NCBI GenBank assembly: GCA_030836345.1
Contig: JAURQA010000287.1
Coordinates: forward strand, 1-9,336
DNA from: Bacteroidota bacterium
GTDB taxonomy: Bacteria; Bacteroidota; Bacteroidia; NS11-12g; UBA955
Direction: 5' to 3'
DNA length: 9,336 nucleotides
Part shown: piece after piece, positions 1 to 7,500 of the stretch
Layout of the letters: each line of letters starts with the position of its first letter
How positions within the stretch are numbered: the first letter of the stretch is position 1
Notes under the pieces: model-generated
What the model saw: the letters and a program-made list of their open reading frames with translations, nothing else
Database searches by the model: none
Told to the model about the DNA's origin: nothing
Program-made: the position numbers and the translations under genes

Positions 1-1
1 C

Positions 2-139
2 TACAAAGATGATAAAGAGGGCATACTAATTCTACGCAAAAATGGAGAAATTGTGGATGCAGCGAAAGCAAGTGACAACTATAATTTGGGAGCACTCACC
101 CAGACAGTTACCAAATATTTCACCACTTATTGGAAGTAA
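2..139 (+). CDS. 3' end of an unrecognised protein gene (partial)
   Basis: The plus strand is open from the left edge to a TAA at 137-139, giving 45 C-terminal residues that begin YKDDKEGILILRKNGEIVDA and end in TTYWK. The stop lies only 2 nt before the rsmA ATG, as expected for the preceding gene of the same operon. The fragment has no transmembrane stretch. A hydrophobic strand (GILIL) followed by RKNGEIVDAA reads like a beta-hairpin, as found near the end of redoxin-like folds among others, but this is too little to name a family. The coding call rests on the open frame, reasonable composition and operon spacing; the function is unknown. Confidence 0.65.
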   Translation, partial: YKDDKEGILILRKNGEIVDAAKASDNYNLGALTQTVTKYFTTYWK

Positions 140-141
140 AC

Positions 142-918
142 ATGTATGTAAAGCCTAAAAAACACCTCGGTCAACATTTTTTAGTAAACCCTCAAATTGC
201 CGAAGAAATCGCCTCTATTATTAAGCCTTCAGATTGTGATGTGCTTATTGAGATTGGCCCAGGGACAGGTGTACTTACTAAATTTCTTTTCGATAACTGG
301 TCCAACCGTTTACTATGTTATGAGGTCGATGGGCAATCCATTAAATATCTCATTCAACAAGAGTGGGCTTTGGGCTTAAACTTAAGGGAGCAAGATTTTC
401 TTCAAGCCAATTTAAATACCATTGCCGAGGGAAAGTCCATTGGACTTGTTGGAAATTACCCTTATAATATATCTACTGAAATAGCATTTAGAGCCATTGA
501 ATCCAATGGAGTAATTAGTCATTTTGGTGGAATGTTCCAGAAAGAAGTCGCTGAGCGATTTTGCGCAGCTCACGGAAGCAGAACCTATGGAGTAACCAGT
601 GTTCTTCTGCAAGCCTATTATGACTGTAAATACCTGTTTACAGTGGATAAAGATGAGTTTAACCCTCCTCCAAAAGTTCAGAGTGGTGTAATGATATGTA
701 TACGAAAAACTGGAGATCTTGGATGCGAGTATAAGACCCTTAGGACCTTGGTAAAAGCTGCATTTAGTCAGCGACGAAAAACCTTAAATAATGCACTAAA
801 ATCGCTCCGAGGGATGGGTTTTGAGCTGCCTACAGAGTATGGCCCTAAAAGAGCCGAACAAGTATCTGTAGACGAATTTATACGTTTGGCACACAATTGG
901 GATAGAAATAAAAAGTAG
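142..918 (+). CDS. rsmA: 16S rRNA (adenine(1518)-N(6)/adenine(1519)-N(6))-dimethyltransferase RsmA (KsgA)
   Basis: This cytoplasmic enzyme uses S-adenosylmethionine (SAM) to dimethylate two adjacent adenines in the 3'-terminal helix of 16S rRNA, a late step and checkpoint in 30S assembly. From the ATG at 142 the protein is 258 residues, near the usual family length. Signatures in order are GQHFL (10-14), the SAM-binding loop EIGPGTG (37-43), the acidic residue ending strand 2 (E61), D85, the catalytic NYPYNIS motif (105-111, the N-x-P-Y form for adenine N6 methylation), MFQKEVAERF (131-140), NPPPKVQSGV (174-183) and FSQRRKTLNNAL (208-219). A TTG at 130 in the same frame would add MEVN but overlaps the upstream gene; the ATG puts KPKKHLGQHFL at the N-terminus as in relatives. 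The next gene begins 1 nt after the TAG. No key residue is missing. Confidence 0.97.
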   Translation: MYVKPKKHLGQHFLVNPQIAEEIASIIKPSDCDVLIEIGPGTGVLTKFLFDNWSNRLLCYEVDGQSIKYLIQQEWALGLNLREQDFLQANLNTIAEGKSIGLVGNYPYNISTEIAFRAIESNGVISHFGGMFQKEVAERFCAAHGSRTYGVTSVLLQAYYDCKYLFTVDKDEFNPPPKVQSGVMICIRKTGDLGCEYKTLRTLVKAAFSQRRKTLNNALKSLRGMGFELPTEYGPKRAEQVSVDEFIRLAHNWDRNKK

Positions 919-919
919 T

Positions 920-922
920 TTG
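920..922 (+). promoter_or_regulatory. TTG start codon of the VWA gene
   Basis: The VWA gene has no usable ATG. Reading upstream in its frame from 920 gives only non-start codons (including two ATA) back to a TAG at 869-871. The first internal Met lies far beyond the signal peptide. TTG at 920 places fMet directly before RFLVFSF, a normal signal-peptide start. It sits 1 nt after the rsmA TAG (916-918), behind an A-rich stretch (907-914) with no clear Shine-Dalgarno sequence. Initiation therefore probably depends on ribosomes finishing rsmA. Confidence 0.75.
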
Positions 923-2332
923 AGATTTTTAGTTTTCAGTTTCATCATTTTCGTTCAATGGACGGTAAACGCCCAAGATATTTGGGTGGAACAAAGAATT
1001 AAAGATTATGGCACTGTTAATTTTTGGAATAATGAAGCCTTCACAGTAAAAATAATCAACCAATCCGATAAAGACCTAAGCTTCTTGCCCATTTTTTACA
1101 ATCAAAAATATAAAGTTTGGTTTAGTCAACCCAAATTAAAACCCGGGGAAGAGGGGCATATTAGCATTATCTATTACTCCGAGAAAAAAGGTACCTTTAA
1201 AAAAACAATTCCCGTATACCACAGTCTAAGCGGAAATCCCATTCTATTCAAAATAAATGGATACATCAAAGATTTTGATCCTGAAGCCCTGTTAATATGC
1301 CCAACTGTAAACAATGGTCCAAGCCAAAATTTAGGTAAAATAAACATTGAAGTCAGAGATTTTGATACAGATAAAATAATTCAAGCAGATCAGATAAATA
1401 TCGAGAGCTTGTCGGGAAGAAAGATTGCGACTTACGGAAATAGCAAAGGATACGAGGTAGTCTTAACCTCTGGACAATATAGAATAACCGCCTCTCACAG
1501 CAATTATGAGCAGTATGAAGCACGCGTCAATCTAAACTCCTATCAACGGAAATTTATTGTGTATCTGGTTAAAAAAACCCTTGAGATATATGAGCCCAGG
1601 GACGTTTTTGTTACCGATAAAAAGGACAGCTCTTTTAAAGAGAAAAAAAATTTGGAATCCTCAGAGAGTGATCGCCCAGACATTATAGTAGTTGAAGAAC
1701 CAAATTTGATTGATACAAGCATGATAGAAAACGACCATTCTAATCAAATAGAATTGGATTCAAATATCTATAAATTTAACAACATCATTTTGGTTGCTGA
1801 CATTAGTACCAGTATGAAATACAATAACAAGGTGAATTATTTGAATTCATCTGTGAACCAACTGATTGAAGCACTGAGAAGGAAGGATCAGGTGGGAATG
1901 ATCAGTTTAGCAAGTACCGCTAATGTGATCCATGCTCCCGGATATGTCACCAATAAAGACAGCCTAAGATCTATCCTTACAACTATTAAAATTGGAGGGG
2001 CAACCAATGGGGGAGCTGCACTTCAAATGGCATACAAAATGGCTTCTGAACACTTTGTGCTAGAGGGTAATAACCAAATCATCATTGCTACAGATGGTAC
2101 CTTCACTGGAGGAAGGATGAGTCGCAAAGAAATGCTTGAATTGATCCAACTGAAAACAGAAGAAGGAATCCATTTAAGTACTATAGGCCTCAATCCTAAC
2201 GAGAGGGGAATCCTGTTCTTGAATAAATTAGCCGAGATTGGCCTTGGGGATTACATTCAAATAAATGGAAAAGAGGGTGAGGAATCTAAACTTCTGGAAA
2301 TGGTAAAAATTCAGAGCAAGAAAACACCATAG
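920..2332 (+). CDS. Secreted protein with Ig-like N-terminal domain, carboxypeptidase-regulatory-like domain and C-terminal VWA domain
   Basis: This is a 470-residue exported protein of unknown role. Residues 1-18 form a signal peptide (RFLVFSFIIFVQWTV core, likely cleavage after VNA-18), which supports the TTG at 920; no in-frame ATG exists between the upstream stop at 869-871 and this point. Residues ~27-118 resemble DUF1573/ASPM-SPD-2-Hydin immunoglobulin-like domains (KDYGTV opening, LKPGEEGHISI, final FKINGYI) but lack the CGC motif often seen there. Residues ~139-218 look like a PEGA or carboxypeptidase-regulatory beta-sandwich. A polar, Ser/Glu/Asp-rich linker spans ~230-285. Residues ~286-465 are a VWA domain with a complete metal-ion-dependent adhesion site: DISTS (D294, S296, S298), T362 in GATNGG, and D392 in ATDGTF. 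VWA domains usually bind protein partners through the metal. There is no anchor or C-terminal sorting domain, so periplasm or outer surface are both possible. It starts 1 nt after rsmA, implying translational coupling. Domain assignments other than VWA are inferred from sequence appearance. Confidence 0.88.
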   Translation: MRFLVFSFIIFVQWTVNAQDIWVEQRIKDYGTVNFWNNEAFTVKIINQSDKDLSFLPIFYNQKYKVWFSQPKLKPGEEGHISIIYYSEKKGTFKKTIPVYHSLSGNPILFKINGYIKDFDPEALLICPTVNNGPSQNLGKINIEVRDFDTDKIIQADQINIESLSGRKIATYGNSKGYEVVLTSGQYRITASHSNYEQYEARVNLNSYQRKFIVYLVKKTLEIYEPRDVFVTDKKDSSFKEKKNLESSESDRPDIIVVEEPNLIDTSMIENDHSNQIELDSNIYKFNNIILVADISTSMKYNNKVNYLNSSVNQLIEALRRKDQVGMISLASTANVIHAPGYVTNKDSLRSILTTIKIGGATNGGAALQMAYKMASEHFVLEGNNQIIIATDGTFTGGRMSRKEMLELIQLKTEEGIHLSTIGLNPNERGILFLNKLAEIGLGDYIQINGKEGEESKLLEMVKIQSKKTP

Positions 2333-2347
2333 CTTTTAAAATTAGTG

Positions 2348-2355
2348 TAAATTTG
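2348..2355 (+). promoter_or_regulatory. Possible Bacteroidota -7 promoter element upstream of surE
   Basis: TAAATTTG matches the TAnnTTTG -7 consensus of the Bacteroidota housekeeping sigma factor. It lies in the only sizeable gap inside the operon (2333-2363), just before the surE ATG at 2364. No convincing TTTG-type -33 box is present at the expected distance upstream, and transcription from here would leave almost no leader. An internal promoter for surE and the downstream genes is therefore possible but weakly supported; chance occurrence in AT-rich DNA is a real alternative. Confidence 0.25.
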
Positions 2356-2363
2356 AGCATTCA

Positions 2364-3137
2364 ATGGAAGAAAAACCCTTAATTCTTATCAGTAACGATG
2401 ATAGCATAAACTCTCCCGGCATTGCTGTTTTAGTAGAAATCATGCTCAAGATTGGGGAAGTAATTGTGGTAGCTCCAGATGGACCTCAAAGTGCCCAAGG
2501 ACACTCCATTACTATTGAAGATCCCATTCGTTTAACTAAGGTCAACACCTTTAAGGGGGTTACCGCATACCAATGCACAGGGACACCAGTAGATTGTGTT
2601 AAAATTGCTATAGATAAATTATTGTCTCGACAGCCTGACCTAATGGTTTCAGGAATTAATCACGGTTCTAATGCCAGCATTAATGTTCTATACTCAGGCA
2701 CCATGAGTGCAGCCGTAGAAGCAAGTATCGATGGCATGCCTGCCATTGGATTTTCGTTATGTGATTTTAGCTGGGATGCTAACTTTGACCACTGCAAACC
2801 ATATATAGAAAGACTGGCTCGTGAAGCCATAGATAAAAAGCTCCCCTATGGCAATTTACTCAATGTAAATATTCCTCCTGGAGAGATTAAAGGAGTAAAA
2901 GTTTGTCGCCAAGCCAAAGGACGTTGGAAAGAGGATTTTGATAGGAGGCACGATCCCTTTGGAAGAGAGTACTTTTGGATGACTGGCCAATTTGTTGACA
3001 TGGATCATAAAGAAGATTCGGATGAATGGGCTTTAAATAATGGATATATTAGTGTGGTTCCAACCATGTTTGACTTAACAGCACACCAACAAATAGAAAC
3101 CGTAAAACAATGGAATCTCAACCTAGACAAAAAATAA
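2364..3137 (+). CDS. surE: 5'/3'-nucleotidase SurE (stationary-phase survival protein)
   Basis: SurE is a cytoplasmic, divalent-metal-dependent phosphatase that dephosphorylates nucleoside 5'- and 3'-monophosphates and, in studied members, exopolyphosphate. The 257-residue length is typical. Metal and active-site residues are all visible: the N-terminal LISNDDS loop (D12, D13), S43 in APDGPQSAQGHS, and N99 in SGINHGSN. Other family landmarks are CTGTPVDCVK (71-80) and YSGTMSAAVEA (110-120). The ATG at 2364 is the natural start, since the first strand (KPLILISNDD) begins four residues later. The gene follows the VWA gene by 31 nt, and its last 28 nt overlap the start of the small membrane-protein gene. 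Proximity of surE and lpxB is, from general knowledge, a recurrent arrangement in Bacteroidota. Confidence 0.96.
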   Translation: MEEKPLILISNDDSINSPGIAVLVEIMLKIGEVIVVAPDGPQSAQGHSITIEDPIRLTKVNTFKGVTAYQCTGTPVDCVKIAIDKLLSRQPDLMVSGINHGSNASINVLYSGTMSAAVEASIDGMPAIGFSLCDFSWDANFDHCKPYIERLAREAIDKKLPYGNLLNVNIPPGEIKGVKVCRQAKGRWKEDFDRRHDPFGREYFWMTGQFVDMDHKEDSDEWALNNGYISVVPTMFDLTAHQQIETVKQWNLNLDKK

Positions 3138-3418
3138 ACTGGTTCTATGTACTTGCCGGTTTTATAGGAAGTCTGCTTCTTCCATACACCCTATCGGCAG
3201 CCATTTATGTGGCCCAAGGGGGTGGGTTTTCAAATTATAATTATGGGTTAAAAATAATGAATGATCGCATGATGCTTTTCATGCAATTGGGCCTTGCTGC
3301 CAATATTGGAATTTTCTTTTTACTCTCTAAAAAAATGAAAGACCTTTCATCGTTAAGAGGGTTTATTATTGGTAGTTTTATCTTGGTTATTTGGATTTTT
3401 TACGCAGAAGTTAGCTGA
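3110..3418 (+). CDS. Small membrane protein, about three transmembrane segments, unknown function
   Basis: This 102-residue protein was not recognised. A short polar N-terminus (MESQPRQKIN) is followed by hydrophobic segments at about 12-33, 54-73 and 83-99. A basic loop (SKKMKD, 73-78) lies between the second and third segments, suggesting an inner-membrane protein. The ATG at 3110 is the first plausible start, because no further Met occurs until after the first membrane segment. This makes the gene overlap surE by 28 nt in a different frame. Its TGA (3416-3418) overlaps the lpxB ATG (3418-3420) in a TGATG arrangement, so translation of the two is probably coupled. Its position next to lpxB hints at a role in the cell envelope, but that is inference only. 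Composition and tight packing support a real gene rather than a chance frame. Confidence 0.83.
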   Translation: MESQPRQKINWFYVLAGFIGSLLLPYTLSAAIYVAQGGGFSNYNYGLKIMNDRMMLFMQLGLAANIGIFFLLSKKMKDLSSLRGFIIGSFILVIWIFYAEVS

Positions 3419-4497
3419 TGATATATCTAATTGCAGGTGAAGCTAGTGGTGATTTACATGGGAGTAATCTTATGAAAGCCATGCTCGATATAAGGCCAAA
3501 TTTAGAACTCCGATTTTGTGGTGGAGACCTCATGAAAAGTGTGGGAGGGACCTTAGTACAGCATTATAAAAATAGAGCATTTATGGGGTTTACTGAGGTC
3601 ATAAAAAATCTGAGTACCATAAAAAAGGCATTAAAAGAATTACAACAAGACATTTTAGATTGCAGACCTGAGAAACTGATTCTTATTGACAATCCAGGCT
3701 TTAATATGCGCATGGCAAAGTTTGCCAAAAAACACGGGATTCCAGTACATTATTACATTGCACCTAAAGTTTGGGCTTGGAATACTAAACGGGTAAAAAA
3801 ATTAGAAAAAACAGTAGACAAACTTTATTCTATACTGCCTTTTGAGTCTGCTTTTTTTAAACAGCATGGCCTAGATGTAGAATATGTAGGCAACCCGGTT
3901 ATGGATGCCCTGAAACAAAATACCCCTAGTATTCCTAAAGAGTTACCCAAAAACAAAAGGATAATAGCTTTATTGCCCGGAAGTCGCAAGCCTGAAGTTG
4001 AAAAAATGCTTCCTCCCATGCTCGAAGTAGCCGCCTTACATCCTGATTGGATCTTTGTAATAGCCGTGGCTCCAAATTTTGAACTTGGTTATTTTAAGAA
4101 ATTTCAAACGAGCAATGTTATTGCTCTAAAAGATAATACTTATAATATTCTTTCTGCATCCAATGCTGCCATTGTAACCAGTGGAACGGCAACAGTAGAA
4201 ACAGCTCTTTTAAGAGTCCCTCAAATGGTCTGCTATAAACTTTCTCCGCTTACCTACTGGATTGGCAAACAAGTGGTAAAGGTCAAATACATTAGCTTAG
4301 TTAACCTTATTCTAGACAAGCCAGCAGTAAAAGAATTGGTACAAGAAGATTGCAATACATTAGCTATTAATACTGAGTTGCAACGAATCATGAGTACCGA
4401 AGGCTTAGTTCAAATACAATCCGACTATGTGGAATTGAACAAGACTATTGGCAACATTAAAGCCAGCGAAGTGGTAGCCCAGCGGATTTTAGCTTAA
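3418..4497 (+). CDS. lpxB: Lipid-A-disaccharide synthase LpxB (glycosyltransferase family 19)
   Basis: LpxB joins UDP-2,3-diacylglucosamine and lipid X to form the beta-1,6-linked lipid A disaccharide with release of UDP, at the cytoplasmic face of the inner membrane. The protein is 359 residues, slightly shorter than the E. coli enzyme (382). Motifs in order are IAGEASGDLHG (5-15), MGFTEV (56-61), IDNPGFN (90-96) with the probable catalytic D91, YYIAPKVWAWN (112-122), VEYVGNP (154-160), LLPGSRKPEVE (185-195) and SGTATVETALLRVPQMVCYK (255-274), the last forming the UDP-sugar site. The second Asp of the proteobacterial PDFN form is Gly here, which I recall as usual in Bacteroidota. The start codon overlaps the previous TGA by 1 nt. 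This is the last gene of the plus-strand train; 32 nt downstream it meets the stop of a convergent gene. Confidence 0.97.
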   Translation: MIYLIAGEASGDLHGSNLMKAMLDIRPNLELRFCGGDLMKSVGGTLVQHYKNRAFMGFTEVIKNLSTIKKALKELQQDILDCRPEKLILIDNPGFNMRMAKFAKKHGIPVHYYIAPKVWAWNTKRVKKLEKTVDKLYSILPFESAFFKQHGLDVEYVGNPVMDALKQNTPSIPKELPKNKRIIALLPGSRKPEVEKMLPPMLEVAALHPDWIFVIAVAPNFELGYFKKFQTSNVIALKDNTYNILSASNAAIVTSGTATVETALLRVPQMVCYKLSPLTYWIGKQVVKVKYISLVNLILDKPAVKELVQEDCNTLAINTELQRIMSTEGLVQIQSDYVELNKTIGNIKASEVVAQRILA

Positions 4498-4519
4498 ACC
4501 CCATTCTGAGCAATGAAGC

Positions 4520-4542
4520 CCTCTTGTTTTTATCTCAAGAGG
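4520..4542. terminator. Stem-loop between and into the convergent gene ends (possible bidirectional terminator)
   Basis: CCTCTTG (4520-4526) and CAAGAGG (4536-4542) form a perfect 7-bp stem with a 9-nt loop. It lies 22 nt after the lpxB stop and overlaps the last codons of the minus-strand gene, whose TAA (4530-4532) is in the loop. Being symmetric, it could act on both converging transcripts. Neither side is followed by a T-tract, so it is not a canonical intrinsic terminator. The rest of the short gap (4498-4519) shows nothing else. Confidence 0.35.
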
Positions 4543-7500
4543 TGAATAATCCCCTTGTGATAGTGGTTTTTATCCTTGTAATCCTTAAGTATAATCAAAT
4601 ATGGATAAACTCCATCAGGCACAACCTTACCCTCACTAGAACCATCCCATGCTCCGTTAGCTTCTTTATAAATGGTTCCTCCCCAACGATCAAATATAAT
4701 AAGTTCATAATTAATATGTCCTAAGCCCTCCGGCTTGAATACATCATTAGGCGGAATATCATTTGGTGAAAAAGCATTGGGGACAAAGAGCGTATATAAA
4801 AAATCAATGTACACCTCATCAGAGGTTGAATCCATGCAGCCAAACCTGTTTAGTACATATTGGTGAATGCGATAAAATCCACTATCCGGAAATCGATGTA
4901 TAAAATTTCTATTGCTATTTAGTATGGATTGTTCATATCGATACCACACCGAGTCTGCTCCTGTGCTTAGATCAGAAACTGAAATGTAAGCATCGGTAAT
5001 GATAGACCTTTTTGGGTCCAATCCAAAACTCGGAATAGGTTTTGGATGCACAATAGCTGGATTAATTATTTCATATTCACAGCCAGGTATAGTTATAATA
5101 CGATGCCTACAGTTAAACGTTCCACTGGAGGCAAATTTATGTGTTACAGTCTTGCCAAAGTCCTTTTCTCCATCGCCAAAATCCCAAGAGTAATCACGAA
5201 TGGGTAAATAGGAAGTAGACAAGTCTTCGAATAAACTGCTTTCGTCCAAACAAACTTCACCTACAGAAAAAAGCGGAACAACCTTTTCAAAACTTTGAAA
5301 AACCACTGAAGTTGAATCTATACAACCCCTATTACTCCTCGCAATGACACTCACCGAATCTTTTGTAGGCAGAGAAAAATCTCTATTAAAAGCAAAACCA
5401 CTTAAGGCAGTGTTATCTTTAAAAATCCAATCTACTGTGGCTACTGTTCCCGAGCTAATATCCACTGTAGTTTCAAAACTTACCTTTTCATCTGAACAAG
5501 GATTCTTGCTAAAAATGGACTTGAAATTAGGCAATGGGAATACCTCCACATCCCTAAATTTTTTCGTAATACAGCCATCCGTAGTTTTTGTTTCTAGTTC
5601 AATAGTATACCTCCCAATATTCGAATACAGGTAGTTAAAAGAAGCTAAGGATTGAGAGTCTGAATTTCCCAAATTCCAATGCAACTGATCTAAAATACCA
5701 GTCCCCGTCGTGGTTGAACTGAACCTTTGGTTAAAACCAAAACAATGATCATCCACAGATATATCAGATTGCAATAATGGGAATACTTCCACTGGTATAC
5801 TAACAGAATCTTGACAACCAAAATTAGAAATCACTTTCTGCTCAACAAAATAAATACCCTCAGCGCCATAGGTATGGGTTGGGTTTATCATCCCAGAATT
5901 AGTCCCATCACCAAATTTCCATTGGTAACGAACAATCGTTCCATCTCGTATTTCACTTGAATCTATTAGATTTAAAGAAACACCATCGCAGACATCCGCA
6001 ACACTAAAATTTGCCTTTGGTTTATCAAAAACCCGTACCTGCTTCTCCACCGAATCCATGCAAGAAAAATTACTCGAAACAATGAGTTTTACCTGGAATG
6101 AGTCAAAGGTATTAAGCATTAATTCTAGTGAATCTGCTGTTCCATTCCCGTACTTACTGGACCAATTAACCAAGTCAACAAATCCCTTAGTAAGCGTTGA
6201 TTTATTTACTATTTTTAAAGCTTGTCCCTCGCAAGGGGCGTTGGCTGCAAAGTCTACTTGAGGTATGGGATGAACAACCACTGCTTGTGCAATAGAGTCT
6301 GTGCAATCAAATTCAGACTTGACTCTCAGCGATACATTAAAAGAATCTGCTGTTTTGAAAGCATGGCTTGGCAAGCGATCACCTGATGATGAACCATCAT
6401 CAAATTGCCAATAATACTCAATAATACTTCCACTATCAGAAACCGATCCATTCTTTAGTTCAAATGTAGCATTTAAGCAATGATTAACTGCAGTAAATAA
6501 AGCCCTTGGTAACGCTTTTTTATTCACTTGCTTTTTGATGGTATCTGCACAATTTGCATCATTAATAACTATTAATTCAACGTCCTCTGTTAACCCACCC
6601 ATAGGAATGGCTGTTGTATCTATGTTCAAAGTATCCCAAGTTGAAGTACTCCAAATAACCTTACTCCAATTAGATGTTCCTCTAAAACTCGAATTGCTCA
6701 CAATCAACTCCTTATTTGCACAAGTAATAGGAAAATTAAACTCGGCAATAGGCTTTTTAAAGACTTGCACGTTCGTAGAATCTAAGTCTGAACAACCATT
6801 TTTATCTTTTAAAAACAAATGATAGAACGTATGGGAATCTGGCTTTACATAGAGGCTTGCCTTTGAACTATCCTTCAGCGGGAATGAACTTTTCCAAGAA
6901 TATATAAAGGGCAAAACACCACTGTTTATTTTTGGCGCGAGATTCAACCAAGCACCCGTACAAATTTGGGTATCTTTAAAATTCATCGAAATTTGCGGCA
7001 ATGGGTTTACCGCAACTTTCACGGTATCCTTACTAAAACAATTGCCTCTATCGGTACTGAGCACAAGGTCGTATTGTTCTGGTTTACCCGATTGATTCTT
7101 AGCAATAAATAAGGTTCTTGCTTTCGAAGGATCATTCAGTATCGCGCTGTTATTCCATGAATATCTAAATTTATAATTATTAACACCCCCAACTAAAAGC
7201 AGTGAACCCGAACATATGGCCGTATCCCGACCTGCATTAATTAAGTGAGGCGCTGGAAATATCATTTGCCCATATAAGCAACTACATGCCGAAGAATCTA
7301 TTATTGCTATAATCGCACAAGATTCCCCAGCAACAATATCCATGGATTTTGATACGCTCAACTGCTCGTTCTTTTTTAGTGTTTTATTCACTGTATCTGA
7401 GCTCAAAAACTTATCCGAAACATCCCATTTACCATCGGCATTCTTATCAAAATAGTAGTTTATAATGATGGCTTGGCTCGAGCTAATATCTTGGCCCTCA

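Noticed and set aside
130..141. In-frame TTG start four codons upstream of the rsmA ATG
   Set aside because: It overlaps the end of the upstream gene, adds residues (MEVN) without family support, and the ATG at 142 gives the expected N-terminus just before KPKKHLGQHFL.
412..612. Open frame of 66 codons on the minus strand inside rsmA
   Set aside because: It lies wholly antisense to a strongly conserved enzyme gene and shows no family signature or independent context.
3825..4019. Open frame of 64 codons on the minus strand inside lpxB
   Set aside because: It is antisense to conserved LpxB motifs, with no sign of its own coding character.
3418..4497. Gly in place of the second Asp of the PDFN motif in LpxB as a sign of lost activity
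   Set aside because: The probable catalytic D91 and all other motifs are intact, and the PGFN form is, to my knowledge, usual for Bacteroidota LpxB.
4524..4724. Plus-strand open frame of 66 codons just downstream of lpxB
   Set aside because: It lies almost entirely opposite the conserved T9SS sorting domain; its hydrophobic look comes from the complement of that coding sequence.
4999..6822. Several plus-strand open frames of 64-96 codons opposite the giant gene (4999-5193, 5344-5634, 6058-6261, 6535-6822)
   Set aside because: They mirror the repeated Ser/Asp-rich coding pattern of the minus-strand repeats. None has a signal peptide, recognisable domain or plausible initiation context.
4803..7241. 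Direct DNA repeats, CRISPR or mobile-element interpretation of the periodic region
   Set aside because: The periodicity is at the protein level, about 245 nt per unit with strongly diverged DNA. There are no identical short repeats with unique spacers, terminal inverted repeats or transposase.
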